Positions 1 through 11,786 of a DNA stretch of 64,000 bases are shown here, piece after piece. This DNA is from Raphanus sativus (lineage: Eukaryota; Streptophyta; Magnoliopsida; Brassicales; Brassicaceae). The first letter of the stretch is position 1, and the number at the start of each line of letters is the position of its first letter. The notes below the pieces were generated by a model, which was not told the origin of the DNA, ran no database searches, and saw nothing but the letters and a program-made list of their open reading frames with translations. The stretch spans positions 40,007,848 to 40,071,847 of the forward strand of contig NC_079512.1 in NCBI RefSeq assembly GCF_000801105.2, in the 5' to 3' direction. A program made the translations under genes and the position numbers.

Positions 1-224
1 TTAATAAATGATTCTGTTGACAATATGACTCTAAAATTTATATAATATGATCACAAAATAAAAAATTATGTTTTTTGGTATAAAACTGAATAAACCGAAA
101 ACCGACAGTATATAAACCGAACCGAACCGAAGTAAATATGGATTTAGAATAGTAGTTGTATTTTACTAACCGAAATACCGAAAAACCGAAAAACCCGAAC
201 CGATATCCGGACTGAACACCCCTA
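1..224. mobile_element. CCGAAC-rich DNA transposon end, cut by window edge
   Basis: The segment is full of CCGAA/AACCGAAC units and ends with GAACACCCCTA at about 214-224, the inverse of a TAGGGGTGTTC-type terminal inverted repeat. A complete element of similar composition, with different termini, lies at 62447-63123. Only the right end is present, so superfamily and length cannot be fixed. Confidence 0.4.
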
Positions 225-1240
225 TGTACGAGTGAAGTTGTCAGAGAGAGTTTTAAGATTGCTGTCTAATAAATTTTTTTAATATTAGTTCACGTTTTAA
301 TCCCTTATTAAAATAGGCACATTAGCACTTGGAAAAACTAGATAATTGTTTCTGACACACACACACATATATATATGAACAAGAAAAATATATTCAAAAA
401 TATATATGTCTCTGGTCTTATTGACTCGGGTATATACGAATATGCATACCTAATTTAAGTGTATGAGTTTTGTCAATTTAGAAAATTAGTTGTGTGAGGA
501 ATAATAAATCATGAGAATCCAAAAATCATCATTATGCAAAGCAAAAAACCAAGACTATCTTGAAAACTAATGAAATAAAGAATAAAGATATAGTCAATGT
601 TTATTTCTCTTCTTATTTTTTTTTTTGATAAAATCTATGGAATTAAATCGTTAACAAAAAATAATAGCACTTTTTAAAAAAAGAGAGCATATTTGTGTTA
701 TCTAATATTTTAATTAGAAAAAGATATTTTATCGGTTTTCTCTACCAAATCTTATTAAGTTTGCATATTTAGAAAAGTAGTTGATCATGTGATTATGGAT
801 ATTCATAGGTCAAATTTTCTAGAGAGGTTTTAAAAAAAAAAAAATTTTACGGTGGTTGTTAATACAGGAAACCCAAATACAAGAGAAGATGGTGGAGCCG
901 GCGTCGTTTCCTTTAATCATGGTTAAGTGCCATGTGACTGATTAGAGGCGTCAAGACTCAAAACTCTCTGCTCAAATAATTCAGATGCCAACTAGCGATT
1001 GACCCAAAGATTACATAAATTCAAATTGTTCCTAAAATTATGGCTCTGAACATTTAAAATAAATCAGAAGTTTTATATTTTTTAATATATTGTAAATGTA
1101 ACCATATGGAGTACTATACTTTGATGAAACATCAAAAAAATTATATATTGTGTTTATTTAATTGCTAATAACTCATTTTAAAATGTGCCAAGATGAAAAG
1201 ACGGATACTCCCATAGTAAGAAAAACAAATCATCGTTACA

Positions 1241-1275
1241 TAAGCACTTGAGATTTTTTTTAAGCACTTGGGATT
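1241..1275 (-). repeat. Tail-only insertion: poly(T) between direct repeats
   Basis: TAAGCACTTGAGATT (1241-1255) recurs as TAAGCACTTGGGATT at 1261-1275, with only T residues between. It resembles the other poly(A) micro-insertions of this window but is the weakest, because the insert has no unique bases and could be a simple duplication. Confidence 0.35.
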
Positions 1276-2090
1276 ATACAAGAGCTATGTAAATGTGCAA
1301 GTTAACTAATCAGATGAGTCATTACATACTGCCACATCTCTCGACTTGGACGTCTTAACGAACACCCTAGTGATTTAGGCTTTTCTGGTTTGTCGTATAC
1401 ATACGAGACTTTGTGGTTAAACTAAATTAGATACTCAAAACAAAACAAATTAATTATCTGACAAAATTTAATATTCATCTCAAGAGAACAGAGCTAAATC
1501 AGCAATTATTAACATATTGCCACTAGACTATCTAATTAAAGCCTATTTTATAAAAAAAAACATTAATTTCACATAATAAATTAATTAGTCAATCATTTAA
1601 AGTCAATTTCGATGATAGTCCTTATTGTAAAACTAAAATTATAATTTAGATGCATTTTAGTAAAATCAAATAAGACGAGTTATTCTCTTGTGTCCCCTTT
1701 CCGTCTTGTTTAAGTAGTTGGTGAGAAGTGGTAACATGCGCATTGAGTTGTCAAAGATAAACATGCATAGATGATACATATATAGAACTACACAACGTAG
1801 TACGTACATACATAAATATGTAAGGATTATCCACATACACTTTTTATAAATGTAAATTACTTTATCACATTTTTGTTCTTTTTGTTAATGGATCTTTCTG
1901 GACTAAAATAAAATCCAAAACAATTGTAATAGTCCACATCTCACACTGGAGAGAGACGAGAAAGGGAAGAAGGTAAAATTAAAAGAAGTTGAAAAACAAA
2001 TGGATTGAAGAAGGGAGAAGAGGAATATAAAACATTTTTTTGTTTGATAAAACTAATAAAGTCATTTTAAAATTAATAGAAATGTTAAAA

Positions 2091-2140
2091 AAAAATTGAT
2101 ATTCTGTGGTGTTCAAAAAAAAAAAAAATTGATATTCTGT
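2091..2140 (+). repeat. Tail-only retroposon-like insertion
   Basis: The direct repeat ATTGATATTCTGT ends at 2107 and again at 2140. Between the copies sit GGTGTTC and about 13 A (2108-2127). A few unique bases plus poly(A) inside a target-site duplication is the form expected of a target-primed insertion truncated almost completely at its 5' end. Confidence 0.55.
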
Positions 2141-2159
2141 ATGTGGCCACTGTAGACTC

Positions 2160-2435
2160 GCGCCACACACTTACCGTGAGACTTCCGACGAATTCTTGTC
2201 AACTTTTCTGATTATTTACCGGGAACAAACTTTTTTGCGTATATAAAGTTTCCGAGAAATTTACAACAACTCATTCCAAGAAACTACCGACAAAACCTTT
2301 ATGTCGGAACTTTCCGATGAGATTCAAACAAAAATTCTGTAGTTCTCGGAAAATTCTCGGCAATCTATCAGTATTTTTCTGACAAAAGGGGTTCTCGGAA
2401 AGCTTCGTCGGAGGATACACATTTTTCTTGTAGTG
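2160..2435. mobile_element. CACTA (En/Spm-like) terminal fragment
   Basis: The segment ends in TTTTTCTTGTAGTG (2422-2435), the inverse of the CACTACAAGAAAAA terminus typical of CACTA transposons. Inside are many short repeats around TCGGA/TCCGA (for example at 2185, 2315, 2345, 2395), the usual subterminal repeat pattern. The matching opposite terminus was not found, so this is a truncated or solo end upstream of the peroxidase gene. Confidence 0.6.
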
Positions 2436-2699
2436 TTATCAATTATATACATCGACAGTCACTGCCTCCATCAGTATAGAGTATAGACCAATAGTTAACA
2501 GCTAACTGCTTGATTTAATTGATAATTAACAGAAAACAGAAAGAGAAATTAAAATAATGATCTCGGAGCCTCACCTTAGCCTCCTCTCAAATTGTCAATA
2601 TCTAGATGGACTGTTACATCCACATTCCTAACAGTTTCTCTTGCTTTTTTAATATATCATTACACATTATCTTCAGACTAATCATCATATCATTATTCA

Positions 2700-2798
2700 A
2701 ATAGCCCAAACTGTACCATACCCTTCATTTAAATTATTCTTTCTATTTACTATAAGAAGGGTCTACCTTCAAACCAAAACTTAAAATTATAATTAGCC
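2700..2798 (+). promoter_or_regulatory. Core promoter and 5' UTR of the peroxidase gene
   Basis: A TATA-like TATAAGAAGG lies at 2751-2760, about 40 bp before the start codon. This leaves a short leader with CAAAACTTAAAA before ATG 2799. The transcription start itself cannot be seen. Confidence 0.5.
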
Positions 2799-4321
2799 AT
2801 GGAGAAGAAGACTAACCAGGCCATCTTCTCTATATTTTCTCTTCTTCTGTTTTCTTCATGTGTCTCTGCTCAGCTTCGGACTGGTTTCTACCAGAGATCA
2901 TGCCCGAACGTTGAAAGCATTGTCCGTAACGCCGTCCGTCAAAAATTTCAGCAGACTTTCGTCACCGCTCCAGCTACTCTCCGGCTCTTCTTCCACGATT
3001 GCTTCGTTCGCGTACGTAACAGTATCCATATGTCACATATATATAGGAATTCAAATCATTTTCTTAATCTCTAACGTACAAGCAACAATTCCTTTTATTA
3101 ACAAATGTTGAATGTATGAGAATTGTTAGATGTTACTTTATATATATACATTCTTCAAACGAAACATTATCATAGATTCATAGGTGCTTAATTTCTTATA
3201 TTATATGAATATCTAGGGATGTGATGCTTCGATAGTGTTAGCATCTCCGTCGGAGAGAGATCATCCAGATGACATGTCATTAGCTGGAGACGGATTCGAC
3301 ACGGTGATAAAGGCGAAGCAAGCCGTTGATAGAGATCCTAACTGCCGCAACAAAGTCTCATGTGCTGACATTTTAGCTCTCGCTACACGTGAAGTCGTCG
3401 TTTTGGTATTAATATAACCTTCTCTAGTTACATATATTATTATAGTTTTCATTTCTCTTTATTGTCTTAATATTATATAATGTCCGAGGTATAATTCGTT
3501 TTTTGGGTGAAAAGCTACTCATATTATAATGTGACACCTCTTGTGGCAGTTTGTAATTATTTTATACAAGCAACAACAGATCATATAGTCCGAATAAAAA
3601 TGAATTATTGATATTTCATATCACTATCATGATTATAATAATCGGGTTAAACTAAATTTGCAGACCGGAGGACCGAGCTACCCGGTTGAGCTAGGGAGGA
3701 GAGATGGCAGATTATCTACGAAGGCAAGCGTACAACACAGTTTGCCACAACCTGGTTTTAACCTAAACCAGCTCAACACCATGTTCAACCGTCACGGTCT
3801 CTCCCAAACCGACATGATCGCCCTCTCAGGTACGACAGAACAAAACTAAACCAATCTCTTTTTTGTTCTTAAAACCGAATCTTTATGGTTGATAAAATGT
3901 TATTGTAATATCAGGAGCGCACACTATCGGATTCGCACATTGTGGGAAATTCTCAAAGCGAATTTACAACTTTAGCCCTAGAACCCGTATCGACCCGAGT
4001 TTGAACCGTGGCTACGCGTTTCAGCTTAGGCAGATGTGTCCCATTCGTGTTGACCCAAGGATAGCGATCAACATGGACCCAACATCGCCACGTACTTTCG
4101 ACAACGCTTACTTCAAGAATCTCCAACAAGGGAGGGGTTTGTTTACGTCTGATCAAGTCTTGTTCACGGACCAACGGTCTAGAGCTACGGTTAACTTGTT
4201 TGCCAATAGTGAAGGAGCTTTTAGGCAAGCTTTTATCACGGCCATCACGAAACTTGGTCGTGTCGGGGTTAAAACTGGTAATGCTGGTGAAATTCGAAGG
4301 GATTGTTCACGTGTTAATTAG
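2799..4321 (+). CDS. PRX45: Class III secretory peroxidase, PRX45-like
   Basis: A haem peroxidase that uses H2O2 to oxidise phenolic substrates in the apoplast or vacuole. Four exons: 2799-3011, 3217-3405, 3664-3829 and 3915-4321, all introns GT-AG. They give 324 residues, the family's usual length and its classical four-exon pattern. The N terminus is a signal peptide (hydrophobic core about residues 8-22, likely cleavage after CVSA, residue 24). The distal site LRLFFHDCF holds Arg62 and His66, and the proximal haem ligand is His192 in [11 protein letters not shown]. Conserved cysteines include C35, C68 and C73. The sequence closely resembles Arabidopsis At4g30170 (PRX45); its paralogue At2g18980 (PRX16) is the alternative. 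The adjacent bHLH146- and AHA2-like genes support the chromosome 4 assignment. No defects seen. Confidence 0.9.
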
Positions 4322-4362
4322 TGTGATTTTAGGGCTTTTGGTTGTTTATCTTATTCCTTCAA

Positions 4363-4368
4363 AATAAA
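4363..4368 (+). terminator. Probable poly(A) signal of the peroxidase gene
   Basis: AATAAA lies 42 bp after the stop codon, followed by T-rich DNA, as expected for a short plant 3' UTR. Confidence 0.45.
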
Positions 4369-4424
4369 ATTTCGTATTGCTTTTGTAATAAGGAGTTCAA
4401 ATGTGTCAAATGGAAAATTCAATT

Positions 4425-4469
4425 AATAATAAGATGGTTTAATAAAAAAAAATAATAATAAGATGGTTT
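4425..4469 (+). repeat. Tail-only insertion in the peroxidase 3' flank
   Basis: AATAATAAGATGGTTT (4425-4440) is repeated at 4454-4469, separated by an A-rich 13-bp block (4441-4453). It has the form of the other poly(A) micro-insertions, though the low-complexity repeat makes slippage possible. Confidence 0.4.
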
Positions 4470-5239
4470 TATTTCTCTTCTCTTCTCCTTTTGTCTTATG
4501 TTTATATCTGATTTATTACATATGTTTTCTTTTTTTTTATGAGAAAAATAAAATTATTAGGTGTCTAAGCTAGATAATAATAACATTTATTTGGATGTTC
4601 ATTCTAATTATTTTATTTTCGGGATTTGGATGCTCACTATTATGTCACTATCTTGCTAATTCAGCAAAAGGATATAGAAGCCAAAAATCAAAGTCTAGTA
4701 AGATAACTATATTTCGGATTTAGTTTTCCGGAGAACAAACTGTTTATTTTATTTCATAAACTAACCAAAAGGTGCAACAACTAAAATATCTTCATCATCG
4801 AATGATGCAATATACTCGATGTTTTTAATATTTCATATCATTGTTGTCATGCATTTTTATTTCTCGATTACTTTTGTATGTTGCTTTTACATTCGGCATA
4901 TTGGACTGCGGGTTTGTTGCGTTTGTAATGGAGAGGCCCATCCTCTTGGCCCAGTACTAATATGTTTACTGCATATTTTTTCCGGTTAATATATTTTTAT
5001 ACGGGAATTCGGCCAAACAAAACCTCAACTTTGCACGAATTACCAAAACAAACATGAACTTTTGGGCTGACCAAAAAAATACTAAACTTTTATTGACTTT
5101 CTAATTAATTAACAATGTTTTCGTTGACTTGCCAATTTAGCACGCCGTTAGTTAACTTCGTTTATTGTTGTCGTTAAAGTAAAACGATGTCGTTTCAAAT
5201 GAGATGAAACGACGTCGTTTTATATGATTTGAAAAATAA

Positions 5240-5315
5240 AAACAAGTAACCTCCTGGATTCGAACTCAGGTTGGGTAGGACATATGACAAGGTATTTACC
5301 ACTGGGCTAGTGACA
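5240..5315 (-). repeat. tRNA-like segment (A and B boxes), left arm of the element
   Basis: On the minus strand this reads as an A-box-like block near 5301-5312, then a B-box-like GAGTTCGAATCC near 5255-5266. It mirrors the copy at 5764-5837. It is a possible relic of a tRNA-derived SINE or captured tRNA gene. The spacing is tRNA-like, but an acceptor stem was not verified. Confidence 0.4.
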
Positions 5316-5763
5316 CTTTCAATGTACTTAATAACATATTTAAATTTGTTTGGTACTCATTGAATATATTTTTTTTTTCTAAAAACCTAAAAATATCTTT
5401 AAAATTTTAAAATTGAAAAAGGAATATTTTTATAAAATTAATTTTGAAATTAAAATAAAAATAATTTTTTTCTTAAAAAATAAAAATTAAAAAATTCAAT
5501 ATCCAGCTTAAAATCGAAATTTAAGAAAAAATAAAATTTTATTTTATAAAAAAAAATTCGATTTTTAAGCTAGATATTGAATTTTAAAGATTTTTATTTT
5601 TTTAAGAACTTTTTTTTTCATTTTAATTTCAAAATTAATTTTATAAAAATATTTCTTTTTTCAATTTTTTGAAATTTTAAAGATATTTTTAAGTTTTTAG
5701 AAAAAAAATTTATATTCAATGAGTACCAAATAACATTAAATATGTTAGTAAATACATTGAAAG

Positions 5764-5837
5764 TGCCACTAGCCCAGTGGTAAAACACCTTGTCATATTT
5801 TCTACCCAACCTATGTTCGAATCCAGGGGGTTACTTG
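5764..5837 (+). repeat. tRNA-like segment (A and B boxes), right arm of the element
   Basis: TAGCCCAGTGG (about 5770-5780) fits the Pol III A box TRGCNNAGYNGG, and TGTTCGAATCC (about 5814-5824) fits the B box GGTTCGANTCC except for one base. Separation is about 35 bp, as in tRNA genes. It is inside the fold-back element, not a convincing functional tRNA gene. Confidence 0.45.
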
Positions 5838-6096
5838 TTTTTATTTTTCAAATCATATAAAACGACGTCGTTTCATCTCATTTGAAACGACGTCGTTTTA
5901 CTTTAACGCCAACAATAAACGATGTATGTTAAGTTAACTGACGGCGTGCTAAATTGGCAAGTCAACGAAAACATTGTTAATTAATTAGAAAGTCAATGAA
6001 AGTTTAGTGTTTTTTTGACCAGCCCAAAAGTTCATATTTGTTTTGGCAATTCGTGCAAAGTTGAGGTTTTGTTTGGCCGAATTTCCATTTTTATAC

Positions 6097-8111
6097 TCAA
6101 TTTCTTTTGCTTGCTTCTTCTTTGCTTTCCTTACGACCAGTGTTTTCAAACCTGAACCAATTCCGCTAGCCAGACTTGTAAATCCGTGATCCACATAGTC
6201 AATCATTCGATCCAAATACATCTGTAGTAACAAAGTCATCTTCTTTAATTTTGCTATATTAATAAAGTAACATGTTTTGTTTGAGCTATTAAACGTTGGA
6301 TGTTTTTTTCTAACCTGCGAGTGACAATGTGCCACCCATTTCATTTCTGTTATTTATGTGTACCTTACAAGTAATTTAATGAAAATTTATAGTCATTTAT
6401 ATGTATTAAATATTTATTACTTTCTTAGAGTATTGTCAAGCCCACTTGCATGTTGATATTTTCTAGACGACCAAAACAAAAAGAGAAGGATCTTTTTTTT
6501 AAAAATAAAAATTAGAGAACACAAACATAACATTTGTTTTTTGTGCACTTTTGAGTTCCTCTTTTGGCAAAAGAAAAGCTTTCATGTTCTTTTACTAAAT
6601 GTTAAAAGAAAATAGTTACTAAAAACTAATAAAACGAAGAAAATGTGGAGAAAGAAAAAAAAAGATGTGAAGGAGGATGAGACTCGTAGTTGCAATTCCT
6701 ACCAAATGCAAGGAAATGATTACTGTATTACTCATGTCCTCTTCTAGATTTTTATTACATTATTTGTACTGCCAACTATTTTTTCCTCTTTTATATACAT
6801 GAAGATTTCTGATAACTGATAATATTTTAGGTTTCAAATGGTAACGATCAAAGCCGCACCCAGTGAAAAAGCCATATGGTCCAAGAATGGGGCAGATGTT
6901 AATTTTAGAAAATAAATTTTGATAATATTCATTATTGTTTGTAGTTATATACACAATTTTTTTAAAAAAAAATCTGCTAATATCTCCCATAACATTCATC
7001 TCTATATATACTTAAGTATATTTGTTACTGTTAAAAGTGTCCGTAGTTATTCTACATGATATTTTTCAAAATCTAAATATATGTCTTGTCTTCTGTTGAG
7101 ATTGCAGTTTTAACCTCCGTTTGAAGTAATTCTCCTTGTATTTTAACCTCTATATTTTCAGTAGTATTTTGTCTCTAATTGTTCGTGATACTAAAACTTT
7201 GATCACCAAAAAGGACACTCTTTGAAATATAGACGAACGATTTGTAAAAAGAAAGTATTGAATGATGCACGTGGGTAAGTTTGTGAAAATAAATCCAAGT
7301 TAAGAATAAAAATAAAACCCTGGAATTGAAAACCACATGAGATGTGTCCCTCCCAAAATCCCAATCCAAGCCATATCTTTTCTCCTCTATCTGGGTCCGC
7401 TTATTTATTATTGCTGCTTACATTTTTACATAATTTAACTAATCGAAAAAGTATATAAAAGAAAACAAAATTGAAGAACAGCACAAATTAACAGGTCGTA
7501 ACATGCCAACTTACAATATTCGATATCAGTCTTTATAGACTTTGTACAAATTCACTCTGACAGTATGTACGATTTCCTTGTGGTTAATTCATACAGACAA
7601 AAATAGTTCTTTATTTAAATATTATTGGCATTGGTTGTATTCACTGTCTGTATCTTATTGTTTTTATATAAGGATATTAGTATTGAATAATTACAGTTCT
7701 GTCTTTACCTAGCATGGTAGTGTGATTGGAAATAATACATTTATTTCTGTTAGTATTTTCAACGTGAATTGCTGAAATAGTCAGAGGTATAGAAACCATT
7801 CATTATGCAAAGTTCCACGAAACTTTGATGATAATATGATTATTGTTAAATGTGTACAATATAACAATCTACTCGTATTTACTGATAATTTGGTATGCAT
7901 CCATAGTTATTTATTTGAGACAAAGATTCATAATAGGAGCCGTAGTTCATTGTAAACCGAGTTTAGAAACCAACTGATTCCTGATTTAAAACTCTACTTC
8001 TGATTTTAGGATAGGTAATGTTGATACCAATGCTATTAATGTTTCATAACTTATTTACAATCAACAAATTTGTTGCATCTATGTGTCTTAAATCTCTGTG
8101 CACCAGTAAAA
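6097..8111. other. AT-rich intergenic DNA, no gene seen
   Basis: About 2 kb without a supported gene or a recognisable repeat end. Only short AT-rich open frames occur, none with a domain or codon structure I recognise. Confidence 0.55.
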
Positions 8112-8119
8112 TATACAGT

Positions 8120-8338
8120 CAGGGACGAAGCCAGATTATGTATTATGGGGTCTTGTGCACCCATAATAAAAATTTATATTTTTGATTCCATGTAAGAAAA
8201 CAGCTAAAATCTGTTAGTTAAGGTGGAAGGGTCATGTTGTGCACCCACATTAACCAAGGTTCGACTAATTCCTCTGTATTTTTTCTATTCTATTAATAAT
8301 TGTGTATCCACAAGATGTATGGTCTAGATTCGCCCCTG
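8120..8338. mobile_element. hAT-type MITE, old copy
   Basis: Terminal inverted repeats CAGGGACGAAGCCAGA and TCTAGATTCGCCCCTG bound a 219-bp element. The flanking 8-mers TATACAGT and TGTACGGT match at 6 of 8 positions, fitting a decayed 8-bp hAT target duplication. Interior and ends resemble the younger copy at 47384-47590 (both carry a GGGGTC block near the left end). Non-coding. Confidence 0.55.
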
Positions 8339-8836
8339 TGTACGGTACACCTTTTAAGGTTAGGAAAACTAATTTTCTAAATAAATTACTATTCATATTA
8401 AAAAAAGGAAAATCGGATTTTTGAGACTATATAAATATATGTCTAAGGATTTGTAAGTTATAATCACTTTAATAATAAAAAAAAACCTAAATGGATATTT
8501 GATTCAATACATTTTGTTCTCTATTCTCCTTCTACCCTAATTTGTAGCCGTTCACAACAAAATTTGTTTTTAATATATGTTTATATCAAGTATTCCTAAT
8601 TAAAACGAGATTAAACATGAAATTATTCTAAACATGCATGCTAATATTCGCCATATACTTCGCTCTAGTTTCATATATTTGTTTTTACATTTCTATGTCA
8701 TTGTTTCCCTCTTGGTTGCTTTCATTTCTTTTGTTTTCAACTATAAAATTACTCTACCTTTATATTAGGAAAAAATGTTGAATTAGTATACATATAGATC
8801 TAAAGTGCAAAATGCATCTATATGGTTAACGTAAAC

Positions 8837-8886
8837 AACTAAACACGGGTTGTTTTACCAAAAAAAAAAAACTAAACACAGGTTGT
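8837..8886 (+). repeat. Tail-only retroposon-like insertion, 17-bp TSD
   Basis: A 17-bp direct repeat (8837-8853 and 8870-8886, one mismatch, core AACTAAACAC) flanks TTTACC plus about 10 A. It is one of the clearest cases of a poly(A) tail with only a handful of unique bases inside a long target duplication. Confidence 0.65.
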
Positions 8887-8921
8887 GTACGTTTAATCAA
8901 AGATTTAGGGGATTGCACTAA

Positions 8922-9549
8922 GGGCATGACTGGTGTAACTGCAGCGGTTGCGGTTGCGGTTGCGGGAGTTTGCGGGTACGGGTGGTTGCGGTTTTAAGCG
9001 TTTTCTAAAGATTTGTATGACTGGTACAACTATTAGAAATTGTTGCGTTTGCGGGACTCTTATGACTAGTAAACTACCAAACACAACATCTGTTAAATAA
9101 TAATTTAACAATATTTACATTTTATGTAATTATAAAAATATTAAAAATCATAATAATATGATAAATATAAAATTTATATTTATAAAATCATATTATTCAA
9201 TTTTAAAAATTTATAGAAAATATTTTAGTTTTGAATTTTTATAATATAAATTGAAATATAATATGAATACATTTTACAATTTCTATTATTTCAATTGAAA
9301 ATTTTTATTGGATATTTTTAGTATTATTTTTATTTATTCTGTTTTTAAAGAAAAAAAATTTACCCTCCCGCAACCGTCCGCAACCGCCCGCAACCGCAAA
9401 CGCTAGTTGGAACCAGCTTTTGATTTTAAGAGGTTCGGAGCGGTTTGAAGCGATTTGTAGCGTTTTCTGTGATTGTTTCGAAACGCCAACAACCGCTATG
9501 AACCGCAAAAGCTCGTTTGCGGGTGGTAGCGGGAAAACCAGTCAGCACC
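8922..9549. mobile_element. Harbinger/Tourist-like MITE with GCGGTT-rich ends
   Basis: The ends GGGCATGACTGGT and ACCAGTCAGCACC share an inverted TGACTGGT core, and both sides carry the trinucleotide TAA (8919-8921, 9550-9552), the TSD typical of PIF/Harbinger. GCGGTT/CAACCG tandem clusters lie near both ends (8942-8995, 9365-9405) around an AT-rich middle. No transposase is present. Confidence 0.55.
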
Positions 9550-9874
9550 TAAGAAAACATCACATTCTAACGAAAAAAATAAATATATATGTGTCATAAT
9601 AAATGTCGTTTTAGACTTGTGCACACAAATTAAAAAATAATTTAATTTTACATATTTTCTATATAAAATATCATTATCAATACATATACTCATATTTTAA
9701 CCAATAGAAAAATAAACTGGAAAAATAATTTTGATAAATCCTACATTGAACTGCTAAAACGACATTTATTTTACAACAAATTTTTTTTTCTACAACGACA
9801 CTTAATATAAAAAAGATGGTAATATACAAAAGAGCTAGAAGCAATTTTGGAAAATTTGTTGCATTAATTAATAA

Positions 9875-10910
9875 CTAGAACTTGATTTGCGCGGATGTTT
9901 GATTTAACTTATATTCAATGTAAATTTATAAACTGTTGGTTTTACAAAAAAAAATCTCATGTATACTTTTTATGTTTTGTAACTGCATATAAAATAGATT
10001 ATATTAGTCTTTTAATATAAATGCTTGATAACTTGATGCAATTTGTTGTAATTGTATTATTCATATATTAGTATGTTGTTTTTTTAATTTATTTTAAAAT
10101 GAAAGAACATACTAAATTTTTTTCACATTAGTTTTCTATGATTTATTAATTACTAATTTTATGATATTTTGTTTTCTTAAAAATTGAACTCTCATTTTTT
10201 ATATTTGACTAACTAATAAGGTAATACTTTACTTTAAAATTATTTTATATAATATATATTATATATTTCAGTGTTTTTATTTTCACCATAAAGAAACAAC
10301 AACTATTGTAATTAATTAAGTTTAAATTAATTTTAAATGTAGTGTCGAAATCTGTAATAAAAGAAAAACAAAAAAAGAAGTACTTAATTTATCGTAAATG
10401 AAATAGTTAAATATGTAAAAAAAATGCTATCCATTTTTTCCAAACAATTCTCATTTATCATGTTATTCATGTTTCCAAATAGTACCAGAAGGTATTTCAG
10501 TTTTGATAATATAAACTTTTGCATTAGTTTTCTATGAATTAATATTAATTTTAATGTTTTTTTTTGAAAATTGAACTCTCGAAATTTTTATATTTGATTA
10601 AACTAAATAAGATAATAATATATTTAAAAATTATTTTATATAATATATACTATATATTTCAGTTTATGTTTTTATTTTCACCATAAAAAACAACAACTAT
10701 TGTAATTAATTAATTTGAATTGATTTTAAATGCAGTGGTAGATTCTATAAATAAAAAAAATACAAAAGATAAATACTTAATTTATTGTAAATACAATAAC
10801 TAAATATGTAAATAAAAAATATTTAATTTGTTATACAAACTTCCAAATAATTTTTATTTATCTATGTTTCCAAACAATGTCAAAAAATATTTCAATTTTA
10901 ATAATATAGA
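9875..10910 (-). mobile_element. Non-autonomous Helitron, minus orientation
   Basis: Read on the minus strand, the element starts with TC (10910-10909) and ends in CTAG (9878-9875). It is flanked by A and T without target duplication, as Helitrons are. A GCGC-containing, weakened 3' hairpin precedes CTAG. An internal block is repeated about 395 bp apart (around 10280 and 10675). The 5' end is the same type as that ending at 43757. No Rep/helicase gene. Confidence 0.5.
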
Positions 10911-11347
10911 TATACTAACTGTTGTCTTTTTCTGTGGTAGAATGAATAACACAACAAAACCAATAAGAGACCATTCAGCTTTGCCGTTATTAACATCAAA
11001 AGATAGTAATGTATGGATAGCATGTTTTAGAGCATCCTCATTAGAGGATTTAAGCAAAGGGTCACACGTTTTTCGAAAAAGAAAATAGTATAATAATCAA
11101 AAAGCAGTGAACCTGAGTGAGAGAAGTTCGTGGTAGTGAATCCGAGTTTTCACTGTTCTGTGGACTCCACGCCATGTAACGGCCCGCGATAGGTTCGTCT
11201 ATATATTTTTTTTTTTTTGAAAAAAAGAAGTCAAACTAAAAAAAAAAAATTAAAATAATAAAAAAAAACGTTGGAAATCGGGAATGGAAGTATTGCTGAT
11301 GGGCATGCTCTTATAGATTGAGAGACAACTTGTAATGTCTCAAACGC

Positions 11348-11385
11348 CCATGTCTAGTAGTTTTTTTTCTCAACCATGTCTAGTA
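11348..11385 (-). repeat. Tail-only retroposon-like insertion
   Basis: CCATGTCTAGTA occurs at 11348-11359 and 11374-11385, with a 14-bp insert that reads TTGAG plus about 8 A on the minus strand. Confidence 0.5.
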
Positions 11386-11452
11386 ATTTTCATTTAATAT
11401 ATATTTTAGTTTGTTAAGAATAATTCTTCTGTATATCGTGTTTTGGGGATTA

Positions 11453-11548
11453 AAGTTCTGAATATAGTCTTTTTTTTTTCTCTTTTGAGAAAAGGCATAA
11501 GTTCTGAATTTAGTTCTTTTTTTTTGTAAAAAAAGTTCTGAATATAGT
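11453..11548 (-). repeat. Two tail-only insertions in the same target, three TSD copies
   Basis: AAGTTCTGAATATAGT is present three times (11453-11468, 11499-11514 with one mismatch, 11533-11548). The first 30-bp insert reads ATGCCTTTTC... ending in poly(A) on the minus strand. The second, 18 bp, reads TTTTTAC plus poly(A). Two independent hits at one site, or one insertion followed by a local duplication, would both give this. Confidence 0.6.
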
Positions 11549-11587
11549 TAGAACGTAAAATGTAAAACGACTTCCATTTCATGTCAA

Positions 11588-11632
11588 CAGTTACCCTTTT
11601 TTCTTTTTGAAAAAAAAAAGCAGTTACCCTTT
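11588..11632 (+). repeat. Tail-only retroposon-like insertion
   Basis: CAGTTACCCTTT at 11588-11599 and 11621-11632 flanks a 21-bp insert of CTTTTTG followed by 10 A and G. Confidence 0.55.
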
Positions 11633-11786
11633 ATTCAACATAGACTATATAATCAATGTAAACCTACACAAAGAAAGTCATATTAGTAGACCAAAAATCC
11701 GTGACAAATAAAACATATTATAATATAACCATAGTCAATGACCATAGTTTAATCTCAAACTTTATTTTGGCCGGAGTGTTGCCCGG

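Larger units (their letters stand above)
225..2160. other. AT-rich intergenic DNA, no gene seen
   Basis: No supported coding or RNA gene. Short tandem CA/TA tracts occur near 355-375. Two small direct-repeat/poly(A) insertions lie at 1241-1275 and 2091-2140 and are listed separately. The rest is upstream DNA of the peroxidase gene. Confidence 0.6.
5003..6086. mobile_element. Fold-back Mutator-like element with 10-bp TSD
   Basis: An almost complete palindrome of two arms of about 530 bp around a centre near 5545. The termini GGGAATTCGGCC and GGCCGAATTTCC are flanked by the same 10-bp duplication ATTTTTATAC (4993-5002 and 6087-6096), the 9-11 bp target duplication of Mutator-like elements. No transposase is encoded, so it is non-autonomous. 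Each arm carries several ACGACGTCGTTT palindromes and a tRNA-like segment, annotated separately. Confidence 0.8.
10911..11781. other. Intergenic, with MITE-like remnant and poly(A) micro-insertions
   Basis: A segment at about 11100-11320 shares a GGCCCGC-containing core and poly(T) stretch with the MITE-like block at 36893-37165 and ends near GGGCATGCTCTTA, so it is probably a degraded Harbinger-like MITE. Four poly(A) micro-insertions follow at 11348-11632. No gene seen. Confidence 0.5.

Noticed and set aside
5764..5837. Functional tRNA gene
   Set aside because: A and B boxes fit, but it is an inverted pair inside a transposon and I could not confirm an acceptor stem or anticodon loop.
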